Source of the DNA: Rubripirellula lacrimiformis
GTDB taxonomy: Bacteria > Planctomycetota > Planctomycetia > Pirellulales > Pirellulaceae
DNA length: 64,000 nt
Direction of reading: 5' to 3'
NCBI RefSeq assembly: GCF_007741535.1
Contig: NZ_CP036525.1
Coordinates: forward strand, 4,898,001-4,962,000
This document shows, one piece after another, positions 28,432-37,327 of this stretch. Below the pieces are notes generated by a model, which saw nothing but the letters and a program-made list of their open reading frames with translations, was not told the DNA's origin and made no database searches. Both the position numbers and the translations under genes were made by a program. The first letter of the stretch is position 1. Every line of letters starts with the position of its first letter.

Positions 28432-29817
28432 ATGGATTTGGTCCCCCGAACTTCACGTTCATTCCTAAAGTCTCTTTTCTTGGTTCCGACTTGTTCGGCG
28501 CTCGTCCTGTGCGTGGCCGCAACAGTGCACGGTGGCCTGTCCGGCATCGGCAGCCAGCGTTCGGTTGGCGGCGTGATGATCGACGCCGCTGGTGTCGTCC
28601 GCACCGCAACGGCAGTCGAAAAGCAGGACCTCGCCAACACACTGCGCGAGAGTCTGTCGCCTGCCCAAGGCGAACTGGACAACGCTGCCGAACTGCGAAT
28701 GATCTCGCTAGCCGGACTGCAGAAGGCAATCACGCAAAGCGAACAAGACGGGAAGCCGATTCCCGAAGACATCGAATTTTTGGCCGGCCTACAGCGAGTC
28801 GACTACGTATTCGTCGACACCGACAAGCATGACATCGTCATCGCTGGTCCTGCCGAGCCTTGGAAACTACTGGACGACGGATCGGTTGTCGGAACGATCT
28901 CTGGCGGATCGACCATGCGATTGGCCGACCTTGTGGTGGCAATGCGAAGTGTCGAAGTGGCCCGCAACGGCGGCATCAGCTGCTCGATCGAGCCCACTCC
29001 CGAAGGTCGCCGCCGTCTGCAACAGATGCTCAGCCGCGTCAAACTTCGTCCTGGCCAAAACCCGGCCATCTACGAAGCCACGATGAAGGAAGCCTACGGA
29101 CCGCAAATGATTCACTTGGCTGGCATCCCTGCCGACAGCCGGTACGCTCGTACCCTGGTCGCGTCGGACTTCGAAATGAAGCGAGTCGCGATGGGATTGG
29201 CTCCGTCGCCAGTCGCTGGATTGCCAAGCTATCTGGAAATGGCCAAGAACAGCCGCCAAGGTGCTGGCCAAAACCCACGTTGGTGGATGGCCTGCGATTA
29301 CGACGCACTGGCTCGCAGCGATGACGGTCTGGCCTGGAAGATCTCTGGACGCCGCGTCAAAACGATGACCGAACAAGATTTGGTTGCTGCCGATGGCACC
29401 GTCAAGGGCGGCGGCCGTGTCGACAAGACCGCGCAAGCTTGGGCCGACAAAATGACCGACTCCTTCGGCGAACTGGCCAAGGAAATTCCTGTCTTTGCGG
29501 ATCTTGAAAACGTGATGGACCTGACCGTCGTTGCCACCTTGATCGTGCAAGAACGTTTGGCGGAAACCGCTGGCGTCGACTTGGCGACTCTTTCGAAGAG
29601 CAACGGCGTCGAACTGGCTTCCTACGCCGTACCACGCAGCATCGACCCGCAGTGCAGCTTCATTCGCGGCCGCGCCGGATGGGTCGTAACCGCCTCCGGT
29701 GGCGTCGATATCAATGCCTTCTCGATCATTGAAAATCAGAAGACGGAATCGGCCGTAGGCGAGACTCGCGGGGCCATGTTGGCATCCGCGACGGATCGTT
29801 GGTGGTGGAACAAGTAG
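28432..29817 (+). CDS. DUF1598 family exported protein
   Basis: This 461-residue protein has a signal peptide (LFLVPTCSALVLCVAATVHGG) and the Planctomycete-specific DUF1598 architecture. Its N-terminal half (GGVMIDAAGVVRTATAVE) is followed by a long mixed alpha/beta body containing VDYVFVDTDKHDIVIAGPAE and RWWMACDYD. The function of the family is unknown. GGAGA nine bases upstream supports ATG 28432. The downstream DUF4259 gene starts six bases after its stop, so the two form a likely operon. Confidence 0.85.
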   Translation: MDLVPRTSRSFLKSLFLVPTCSALVLCVAATVHGGLSGIGSQRSVGGVMIDAAGVVRTATAVEKQDLANTLRESLSPAQGELDNAAELRMISLAGLQKAITQSEQDGKPIPEDIEFLAGLQRVDYVFVDTDKHDIVIAGPAEPWKLLDDGSVVGTISGGSTMRLADLVVAMRSVEVARNGGISCSIEPTPEGRRRLQQMLSRVKLRPGQNPAIYEATMKEAYGPQMIHLAGIPADSRYARTLVASDFEMKRVAMGLAPSPVAGLPSYLEMAKNSRQGAGQNPRWWMACDYDALARSDDGLAWKISGRRVKTMTEQDLVAADGTVKGGGRVDKTAQAWADKMTDSFGELAKEIPVFADLENVMDLTVVATLIVQERLAETAGVDLATLSKSNGVELASYAVPRSIDPQCSFIRGRAGWVVTASGGVDINAFSIIENQKTESAVGETRGAMLASATDRWWWNK

Positions 29818-29823
29818 TCTGAA

Positions 29824-30237
29824 ATGGGTTCGTGGGGACCACGATCTTTCGAAGATGACATCGCGTGCGATTGGTTAGAGGATCTGTTGGATTCAGATCC
29901 AATCGCATTCTTTGACCATTGCCTTGATCTGAGCGGACTCGATTCGCTGGAGATGTTGGCGTGCATCGGCGTCGTCTGTACCGCCGAAATGATCCGCGGC
30001 TTGCTATGCGGGCCGCGTGATGGGTTGCCCGAATCGGCCCACCGCTGGCTGCAACAGAACGATTCGCTCGACGTGCTGGTCCAAAGCTTGGTGCCCAGCA
30101 CCGTCGACGGACTGCGGCGTGTGCTTTCGCCGGATTCGGAGATGTACCAACAGTGGGATGACGCCGGTCCCGAATTCGACGCCTGGCACAACAACGTCGA
30201 ATCGCTGCTGCACGAACTGCGTCTGACGGTAATTTAG
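29824..30237 (+). CDS. DUF4259 domain protein
   Basis: This cytoplasmic 137-residue protein starts MGSWGPRSFEDDIACDWLEDLL, matching the DUF4259 N-terminal signature (WGxxxFEDDxAxDWxxdL). It has a largely helical, acidic body. The family occurs scattered in many bacteria, often without known role. It begins six bases after the DUF1598 stop and has no own gap for a promoter, so it is likely translated from the same message. Confidence 0.85.
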   Translation: MGSWGPRSFEDDIACDWLEDLLDSDPIAFFDHCLDLSGLDSLEMLACIGVVCTAEMIRGLLCGPRDGLPESAHRWLQQNDSLDVLVQSLVPSTVDGLRRVLSPDSEMYQQWDDAGPEFDAWHNNVESLLHELRLTVI

Positions 30238-30330
30238 CCCCGACCGGTGATTTCGCCCCGGCCGGCGCCCCCGTTCATCGCGTACCGCTGTTCATCGCGC
30301 ACCGCTGTCGAATGCCCCGCAACGACAGGG

Positions 30331-31881
30331 TCAGTTCTGGTTGCGAATCTTTTCGAGCGCCAACGTCATTCGCTGGACGATTTGGGGATGGGCATCAGCG
30401 ATGTTGTTGGTTTCGCCCGGGTCAGCCTCCAGATCAAACAGCATGTAGGGGGTCTCGAAAGGTTTCCCCTTGGGCTTTTCGCGTCCGCCGCTTCCGTTGC
30501 CAGCGACCATCTTCCATTTTCCGGCTCGCAGCGCGAACATTCCGGCAACGCTATGGCAAACCAAAGGCGAGCGACGGTAGTCAGCGTTGGGATCGGCAAG
30601 CAGTTTGGCAAAGCTGACGGAATCCGGCCCCGCGTCATCGGTGGTCGAAAGGTTTAAGTGATCGGCCAATGTCGCCATCACATCGACCAGTCCAACCACT
30701 TGGTTGACCTTCTGCCCTGCGTTCATCTTTTCGGGCATGCGGACAAAGAACGGCACTCGATGGCCACCCTCCCAAACGTCCGCCTTGGTGCCTCGCCAAT
30801 TTGCGTTCGACCGATGCGACGCGGCATGGAAACCCTGGACGGATTCGTCATCCAGATGATCCGGTTGCCCTTCGTCGATTCGATACATGAACGATCCGTT
30901 GTCACTGGTGACGATCACGATCGTTTGATCCAACACCCCTTCGCTTTCCAGTGCATCCACGACGCGACCGATCGTTGCATCGACCTGGCGAACAAAGTCA
31001 CCGTAGTCTCCTCGATTAGACGTTCCGACGAACCGCTTGGCCGGTAGCACCGGTTTGTGCGGCGCGGTCAGCGGGAAATACAACATCGTCGGTCGATCCG
31101 ATTCTTTCATTCCGCTGATCACGGTGACCGCTTCGTCGGTCAACCGATCCAGACAACCGCGGAGTTCAAAATCCACTGCACGCGGCCCCTGGCGTGTGTA
31201 AGCCGGGAATCCAACGGCGGATTGGTCAACCGTTTCGGACGTGGTGGCTTTGCCGTCACGGAAATACGCATAGGGTGGGAAATCCAGCGACGCTGGGATC
31301 ACGAACGAGCTTTCGAAACCATTCATTCCGGGGAATTCGGTCAACGGTTTGGCCAGGTCCAGATTGGCCTTACCGCCAACCAGCCCCAACCCCAGGTGCC
31401 ATTTGCCAACGATCGCGGTCCGGTACCCATTGTCGGAAAACACGGACCCCAGCGTGGCCCGATCCGCGTCAATCAGTGGGCTGCCGTAGCCATCTAAAAC
31501 GCCTCGCTTCAAACGCGTCCGCCAACAGTACTGACCGGTGACCAGTCCGTATCGGGTCGGTGTGCAAACTGCCGACGGTGTGTGTGCGTCGGTAAACGTG
31601 ATCCCTTCGGCCGCAAGCCGGTTGAAGGCGGGCGTTTGAATCGTCGAATCGGGGTTCAGCGGCTGAACATCGCCGTAGCCAAGGTCGTCGGCAAGAATCA
31701 AAACCACATGCGGCCGCTGATTCGACTGGGCCTGCACCGCCCCGCCGCACAATGGCCCCAGCCAGACGGCACAGAACGCTAGTGCCATCGGCCCCATCCG
31801 CAGTTGCGCAACGCGGCGGAGACCGTCTTTTGATCGTAAGCAAGGTTGGGAATACGCCGACTTGGCCATAAACGATGTCAT
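30331..31881 (-). CDS. Secreted sulfatase (arylsulfatase family S1)
   Basis: This 516-residue sulfatase of the formylglycine type has metal-binding DD in LILADDLGYGD (65-66). The Cys to be oxidised is Cys106 in AVCTPTRYGLVTG, and there are later GKWHLG and TSDNGSF motifs. An N-terminal hydrophobic stretch (MALAFCAVWLGPLCGGAVQA) is the signal peptide, preceded by about 30 basic residues, so a start at 31869 or further in is possible. It should cleave sulfate esters from glycans in the periplasm or outside. It is separated from the other sulfatases by the TAXI and cupin genes. Confidence 0.92.
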   Translation of the reverse strand: MTSFMAKSAYSQPCLRSKDGLRRVAQLRMGPMALAFCAVWLGPLCGGAVQAQSNQRPHVVLILADDLGYGDVQPLNPDSTIQTPAFNRLAAEGITFTDAHTPSAVCTPTRYGLVTGQYCWRTRLKRGVLDGYGSPLIDADRATLGSVFSDNGYRTAIVGKWHLGLGLVGGKANLDLAKPLTEFPGMNGFESSFVIPASLDFPPYAYFRDGKATTSETVDQSAVGFPAYTRQGPRAVDFELRGCLDRLTDEAVTVISGMKESDRPTMLYFPLTAPHKPVLPAKRFVGTSNRGDYGDFVRQVDATIGRVVDALESEGVLDQTIVIVTSDNGSFMYRIDEGQPDHLDDESVQGFHAASHRSNANWRGTKADVWEGGHRVPFFVRMPEKMNAGQKVNQVVGLVDVMATLADHLNLSTTDDAGPDSVSFAKLLADPNADYRRSPLVCHSVAGMFALRAGKWKMVAGNGSGGREKPKGKPFETPYMLFDLEADPGETNNIADAHPQIVQRMTLALEKIRNQN

Positions 31882-32162
31882 TCGGAAGCCTATTGTTTCT
31901 TGGGGAGAATGCGGACAGAAACGTCCAGCAAGTCATCGAATCCTTCGCTGGCGATGATCCCAACATCCGATCAGGAGATCCGATCAGGAGACTGGGGTGC
32001 TGTGACGAATGGCAGCGATTGTACGTCAACCGCGATTTTGATGCGAAACCGGGACTCCCCATCCGGCATGGGGTATCTCGTGTAGCATCAAGCGCGATGG
32101 AACCTGTAACTTCATCCTTTGTGCGGTTGATCAGTCGGACCGGTTTGCGGAGCGGCTGAGAC

Positions 32163-33548
32163 GTGTCGGCGACGTGTCGGCCCTATTCGCAATGCCGTGC
32201 CTCTCTTTTCGGGATCAGTATTTTGTCGAGTTCAACAGTTCGGCTTTCGATGGCGGTTGGCCTGCTACTGATGTTGGGCATCGGCGGATGGTTGTATTCC
32301 AATCCTTCGACGACCACGGTGGTCATCTCGACGGGATCCGAAGGCGGCGTCTACCACAAAGTGGGGACGCTGATCGGCGATGCACTCCACCAACGCATCC
32401 CAGAAGTTCATTGCACGATCGACCCGAGCGTGGGCAGTACGGAAAACATCGCTCGGCTGGAAGCAGGCACGACAGACGTCGCAATCGTTCAAAACGATGC
32501 TGTCGCTAGTCAACGAGTTCGCAGCCTAGCGATGCTGTACACCGAATCGTTGCATCTGGTCTGCCGCCGGGAAGCCCAGATCACGTGTCTGAACGACTTG
32601 GTGTCTCACCAGACAAACCTGGGATCGACATCCGGTGGCACATCCCAATTGGTCAACGAACTTTTGTCGTTCGCACAGATCCAACTGCCCGAATCGATGC
32701 AAACTCGCGTGGGGTTCACCGAGGCCGAGACGATGTTGGTTTCAGGTCAACTGGATGCCGCCTTCTTTTTGGTCGGCGTGGGGTCAGACATCATCCAGCG
32801 TTTGCTTGCCGACCCACGATTCGAACTCGTCCCCATCCAGCTGCGTGCCAGCGGAGCATCCGATTCGTTCTTCGCCGACAAAGCATTTATTGACGGATTC
32901 CAAACTCGCTATCCTTACGCAACCTATCGGGAAATTCCGCTGATGGCGTACCAGGGCAAGCCCACCCGCCCAGTCGCTTCGATCGGAATCGGGGCGGTGC
33001 TGGTTTGCCGCGACGACTGGGACCAAGAACTTGCTCGAGTCCTGGTGCAAGCGGTGTTTGCGCACAAGGCCGTGCTTGGACGGAAGATTTCGCTTCTGAC
33101 CAACATCGACGAAACCACCAGCCAGTCGTCGCTGCAGTTCCCGCTGCATCTCGGCGCGGACGCCTATTACCGCCGGAACGAACCCGGCTATCTAGCAGAG
33201 AATGCCGAATCGATCGGACTGTTGATCACGCTGGCGCTGCTAACCGCAAGCGGATTGCATGGTGCCAAAAAGTGGATCGACCAGAACCGAAAAAACCGCG
33301 TCGATGTCTACTACGCACGAGTGCAAGAAACCGACACGCTGACTCGGCAAGCCACCACCCCAGATGACCTTGCGAAGTGCGAAGAACGACTACGCCTGAT
33401 CGAAGCGCAAGCCTGCGATGAACTGATCGCCGAACGCTTGGATGCAGACCATTCGTATGTGATCCTGCAAAACATGTTGATCCGTTGCCACACCGACCTG
33501 GATCGCAAACGCCCGCCGCCCTGGCAGCAAACGGAACCCAAGGCCTAA
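32163..33548 (+). CDS. TAXI-type substrate-binding protein with two membrane anchors
   Basis: This 461-residue protein has an N-terminal hydrophobic anchor (MAVGLLLMLGIGGWLY) and a TAXI-family binding fold (STGSEGGVYHKVGTLIGDAL, TDVAIVQNDAVA, SGGTSQLVNELL). A second hydrophobic segment lies near 348-365 (IGLLITLALLTASGL), followed by a hydrophilic helical tail. TAXI proteins normally feed TRAP transporters, but no DctQ/M gene is next to it. The GTG at 32163 is only one option for the start; ATG at 32250 would begin just before the anchor. Confidence 0.8.
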   Translation: MSATCRPYSQCRASLFGISILSSSTVRLSMAVGLLLMLGIGGWLYSNPSTTTVVISTGSEGGVYHKVGTLIGDALHQRIPEVHCTIDPSVGSTENIARLEAGTTDVAIVQNDAVASQRVRSLAMLYTESLHLVCRREAQITCLNDLVSHQTNLGSTSGGTSQLVNELLSFAQIQLPESMQTRVGFTEAETMLVSGQLDAAFFLVGVGSDIIQRLLADPRFELVPIQLRASGASDSFFADKAFIDGFQTRYPYATYREIPLMAYQGKPTRPVASIGIGAVLVCRDDWDQELARVLVQAVFAHKAVLGRKISLLTNIDETTSQSSLQFPLHLGADAYYRRNEPGYLAENAESIGLLITLALLTASGLHGAKKWIDQNRKNRVDVYYARVQETDTLTRQATTPDDLAKCEERLRLIEAQACDELIAERLDADHSYVILQNMLIRCHTDLDRKRPPPWQQTEPKA

Positions 33549-33924
33549 CGCCCAAATTCGGCCGACCGCTGTGTCCCAAATGCTGTGTCCTAAATGCTGA
33601 ATTCGCAACCAGCCGCGTGACTCGCGTCGGTGAACGGGTGGTCGCACGATGGGTGGCCGAATCGGATTCAGTGTGGACGGGAAGGTTCCAACCTGCCGCG
33701 ACATCCCCACCGTCCGACTGCGGCGATACCGGTACATTGAAACCCACCTTGGCTATCCATTTGACATTGGGGCTGAAGTTTCGGCTCCAACCGACCCGTG
33801 TTGGCCCAGCAAGTGCACTCCGTAATCCCTAACGGCCGTCATCGGCCGGGATTCCACTGGCAATCCACTTGGATCGTCAACGAATCACGATGCGGATCAA
33901 GCCACTTGATAAAGGGAAATAGCG
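33549..33924. other. Gap between TAXI and cupin genes
   Basis: This 376-bp region contains a short duplication (tgctgtgtcccaaa / tgctgtgtcctaaa at about 33566-33596) and no convincing gene. The cupin gene has its own ribosome binding site (aaaggga). Confidence 0.4.
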
Positions 33925-34260
33925 ATGGACATTCCACAGGTCACTTCAAACGCGGACGCACAATCCGGCCAGATGGGCCAGCGGTATCTTGCCAGCGGAA
34001 AGTCGGTCGCGCTGCGACGCTGGGAAATGGACGCGTGTGAGTTCAATCATTCGGTTTGCCGTGAATACGAAACCGTCGGCTTGGTGATCAGCGGCGAATT
34101 GGCATTGGATCTAGACGGCGAGATTGTCCATCTGCATCCAGGCGACTCGTGGCTTGTCCCCGAAGGCGCACCGCACCGATACCGCGTTGTCGAACCGGTG
34201 GTTGTCATCGAAGCCACCAGCCCGCCAGCACGATTCAATGACCGCGACGAACCGGCCTAA
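33925..34260 (+). CDS. Cupin-fold protein
   Basis: This small beta-barrel protein of 111 residues has the cupin conserved order: ...YETVGLVISGELALDLDGE (motif 1), LHPGDSWLVPEGAPHRYRV (motif 2). Only one His (in APHRY) and few acidic residues sit where metal ligands are expected, so metal binding may be weak. There is no signal peptide. AAAGGGAA twelve bases upstream supports ATG 33925. The substrate is unknown; it may be a small sugar or regulator ligand, given the sulfatase surroundings. Confidence 0.85.
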   Translation: MDIPQVTSNADAQSGQMGQRYLASGKSVALRRWEMDACEFNHSVCREYETVGLVISGELALDLDGEIVHLHPGDSWLVPEGAPHRYRVVEPVVVIEATSPPARFNDRDEPA

Positions 34261-34442
34261 GAATCATCGGCGTTCGATTGCAGATTCACTGCAGACGAGG
34301 TAACCAACGGATGTCGACAATGTGGCATCTGCTGGCGACTTACGCTTGGGACGCACACCGATCGACAGGGCTTCGAATTGACTTGCCGCGATTCGGGAAC
34401 GACACTTTGGCGAACACTTCCCGTTCGATCCAAACGTGAATC

Positions 34443-36332
34443 ATGATGCGGCATAGCCAAAGTTTGTTCTCCACCGCTTTTAGATCTCTGCTGGCAAGTT
34501 ATCGTGCCAAGGCAGGACGACATCCATTGTCGACCGGCAACATCGCCGCTTGTTGGACGATGCTGTCGCTGACGATGCTTTCGTCCGCAGCGGCGCAATC
34601 CGGCGATGCCTCATCCGGCAACGCTTCGGATGCTTCCAGGCCCAACGTTATCTTGATCGTCACCGATGACCAGGGCTATGGCGACATGTCGTGTCACGGC
34701 AACCCGTGGTTGAAGACACCCCATTTGGACCAATTGGCTAGCGAAAGCGTGCGGCTGGAAGACTATCACGTCGATCCGGTCTGCACGCCCACGCGAGCCG
34801 CATTGATGACGGGTCGGTATTGCACTCGCGTCGGTGCCTGGGCGGTGGTTCAGGGGCGACAGTTGCTGCAACGGGATGAATCAACCATCGCAAACGTGTT
34901 CGCCGATGCCGGGTACCGGACGGGAATGTTTGGCAAATGGCACCTCGGCGATGCACACCCGTATGCGCCTCGCTTTCGGGGGTTCCAGGATGTGGTGTGT
35001 CACTTAGCGGGCGGAGCCGACGAGATTGGCAACCCTGTCGAAAACGACTTCTTCGATGACACCTACTATCGAAACGGAGTCCCCGAAAAGTTCGACGGAT
35101 ACTGCACCGATGTATTCTTCAGCGAACTGCAACGTTTCGTCACACAAGAATCCGACGCTCCGTTCTTTGCTTACCTACCGCTGAACGCGATGCATGGCCC
35201 CCATCACGTCGCGAAGAAGTATTCGGATCCTTTCCTGGAACAAGGGCATAACGAAGCACGTTCTAAGTTTTTTGGAATGATCGCAAACTTCGATGAAAAT
35301 CTAGGTCGATTCAGCGCGACGCTGAAACGGAAGGGAATGGACCAGAACACCATCGTCATCTTCATGGGCGACAACGGGACCGCGCAGGGCAGTGACGGGA
35401 ACCCAGCGAATGACGACGGGTTCAATGCCGGGATGCGAGGCAAGAAAGGATCAACCTACGAAGGCGGGCACCGCGTCGCCTGTTTCGTACGCTGGCCGAA
35501 CAAACTGGAACCGGGACGTCGAATTCATCAACTGACCACGCACCGCGATTGGTTGCCAACGTTGATCGACCTCTGCAAATTGGAACCATCCAAGTCTGCC
35601 CCCCATCAACCGTTCGACGGACGATCCATCGCACCGCTGTTGCTGGGCGAAGAAGTCGATTGGCCACAGCGAACCGTGTTTGTCCAGCGGCAAGCCGATC
35701 AACCATCGCTCGAGATGAATCCAGGACGCCGTTCCGCCTATCCCAAGTACGCGGTTCTGACGGAGCAATGGCGAATGGTCAACGGCGAACTGTATCACCA
35801 TGGTGACGATCCAGGCCAGACACAGGATCTGTCCCAACAGCACCCCGAAGTGGTCGAGCAGTTGTTCGCGCAGTACGAAAAACACTATGCCGACGTCTTT
35901 GCCGAAGGCGAACCCTATGCACGGTTTGAAATTGGAACAATGGAAAACCCCACTCGCTTGACTGTCCGCGACTGGCATCCGGACACCATCCCGGGAGTCA
36001 AAGGCAGGGTGATCTGGAAGCAGGAACAGCTTGGCGACGACAAACTGTTCATCAATGGTTTTTGGGCCGTCCACTTCGCTCGAACGGGAAGGTACCAAAT
36101 CCGCTTGTCACGCTTTCCGGGTGACGCGATCGCTGCCATGAAAGCCGATTCGGCGACACTTCAAATCGGCGACCAGACGTTTTCACAAACGATCCGGGCA
36201 GATGAATCGTCGGCGACATTCGAAGTGGAACTGGCCGAAGGCGATGCCTTGCTTCAGTCGTGGTTGGTGGACGCAGAAACCGGAAACCAACGTGGTGCCT
36301 ATTTCGTCGACGCCAAGTTGATTGGCAATTGA
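34443..36332 (+). CDS. Secreted sulfatase (arylsulfatase family S1)
   Basis: This 629-residue enzyme has a signal-like N-terminus and the motif set of type I sulfatases: IVTDDQGYGDM (Asp75/76), formylglycine Cys114 in DPVCTPTRAALMTGRY, GMFGKWHLGD and FMGDNGTAQG. The C-terminal ~130 residues (after about 500) form an extra beta-rich domain without catalytic motifs, perhaps a carbohydrate-binding add-on. The ATG at 34443 and one at 34446 are equally likely. The genes after it to 46 kb suggest a role in the breakdown of sulfated polysaccharide. Confidence 0.92.
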   Translation: MMRHSQSLFSTAFRSLLASYRAKAGRHPLSTGNIAACWTMLSLTMLSSAAAQSGDASSGNASDASRPNVILIVTDDQGYGDMSCHGNPWLKTPHLDQLASESVRLEDYHVDPVCTPTRAALMTGRYCTRVGAWAVVQGRQLLQRDESTIANVFADAGYRTGMFGKWHLGDAHPYAPRFRGFQDVVCHLAGGADEIGNPVENDFFDDTYYRNGVPEKFDGYCTDVFFSELQRFVTQESDAPFFAYLPLNAMHGPHHVAKKYSDPFLEQGHNEARSKFFGMIANFDENLGRFSATLKRKGMDQNTIVIFMGDNGTAQGSDGNPANDDGFNAGMRGKKGSTYEGGHRVACFVRWPNKLEPGRRIHQLTTHRDWLPTLIDLCKLEPSKSAPHQPFDGRSIAPLLLGEEVDWPQRTVFVQRQADQPSLEMNPGRRSAYPKYAVLTEQWRMVNGELYHHGDDPGQTQDLSQQHPEVVEQLFAQYEKHYADVFAEGEPYARFEIGTMENPTRLTVRDWHPDTIPGVKGRVIWKQEQLGDDKLFINGFWAVHFARTGRYQIRLSRFPGDAIAAMKADSATLQIGDQTFSQTIRADESSATFEVELAEGDALLQSWLVDAETGNQRGAYFVDAKLIGN

Positions 36333-36778
36333 GAGTGATCCCCGCCCCCCCAGCTTGATCCTGCCCAGCTTGATCAGGCTCAGTACGGTCATTGCCCAGC
36401 CTGACCACAGTCGGGCCGGGCGGGCGGGCTCCCGATCCAATCGGATCGATCCGGACGAATTGGCCCTCGCCAGACTTCCCCGCAGGCGAAATCGCTCTCG
36501 CCAGCGATAAAACCTGCTTCGGGCAACCTTTTTCGGGCTATTTTGTTGACACTCCGCTGATAGACGTCATTGGCCTCATGTAGGCAACGAGCGATCAATC
36601 AGTGTCGTTTCTTTCTTCCCCCTCTTTTTTACTCTCTCCTCCGCAAACCGCTGCGCGGCGGGGCCGAGATGACTTGAATCGCGACACTGATTGATCGCTC
36701 GTTGCTAGGTCAGTCAGTGGACATTCGACACGTCTGTGATCGCGATCGGACTTCGGTCAGGGCGAAACAGCACAAGGT
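36333..36778. other. Gap with long inverted repeat before the sigma factor gene
   Basis: This 446-bp gap contains a duplicated cccagcttgatc around 36349-36376, the 122-bp inverted-repeat element at 36584-36705, and the putative promoter of the ECF sigma factor gene. No gene was recognised. Confidence 0.5.
36584..36705. repeat. 24-bp perfect inverted repeat around a pyrimidine-rich spacer
   Basis: The left arm (36584-36607) and right arm (36682-36705) are exact reverse complements over 24 bp, beginning gcaacgagcg and ending cgctcgttgc. The 74-bp spacer starts with a long pyrimidine-rich run (36608-36650), then a short GC-rich palindrome. It could be a small non-autonomous mobile element (MITE-like) or a large transcription-blocking hairpin upstream of the ECF gene. 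Confidence 0.85.
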
Positions 36779-37327
36779 TTGGAAACAACATTGAAGCCCG
36801 GCAATAACGAACAAAAAGGCGTCGACGCCGAGGTGGTGGCACTGATTGCACAGCACCAGTCGCGGCTTCGTGGACTGTTGCGGTGCATGATCGCTGGGCA
36901 CGCCGACGTGGACGATCTACTGCAAGAGGTCAACGTCGTCATTTGCCAAAAAGCCGACACCTTCGAAATCGGCACTGATTTCTGGGCATGGGCCAGCCAG
37001 ATTGCTCGCTACAAGGTGATGGAACGCGGCCGCACCTTTGCACGCAGCCGATTGGTTTTTGACGATTCGTTTCTTGATGAACTTGCAGAGGTCGCCACCC
37101 AGCGGGCATCCGGATTTGACGAACAACGCGACGCACTTCGCCGGTGTCTGCAGAACCTGCCTCCGGCGCAGCGGGCGCTCATCGAAATGCGGTACGCCAG
37201 CGAGCGAACGATTGGCAGTATCGCGAGCGAAATGGATCGGCCAGCGGGTTCGATTCGGCAGACACTTTATCGGATCCGCGGATTGCTGATTCAATGCATC
37301 CAGAATCGCTTGGGGGATCTAGCGTGA
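36779..37327 (+). CDS. ECF-type RNA polymerase sigma factor
   Basis: This 182-residue protein has region 2 (LLRCMIAGHADVDDLLQEVNVVI ... FWAWASQIARYKVMERGRTF) and region 4 (LPPAQRALIEMRYASERTIGSIASEMDRPAGSIRQTLYRIRG). Both are typical of planctomycete ECF factors. The start is uncertain; TTG at 36779 follows acaagg. Its TGA overlaps the GTG of the next gene by four bases (GTGA), so the sigma factor and the FecR-LamG protein are made together, as in cell-surface signalling pairs. Confidence 0.9.
   Translation: METTLKPGNNEQKGVDAEVVALIAQHQSRLRGLLRCMIAGHADVDDLLQEVNVVICQKADTFEIGTDFWAWASQIARYKVMERGRTFARSRLVFDDSFLDELAEVATQRASGFDEQRDALRRCLQNLPPAQRALIEMRYASERTIGSIASEMDRPAGSIRQTLYRIRGLLIQCIQNRLGDLA

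Noticed and set aside
33757-33790. TTGACA box upstream of the cupin gene
   Set aside because: No acceptable -10 element at 16-18 bp.
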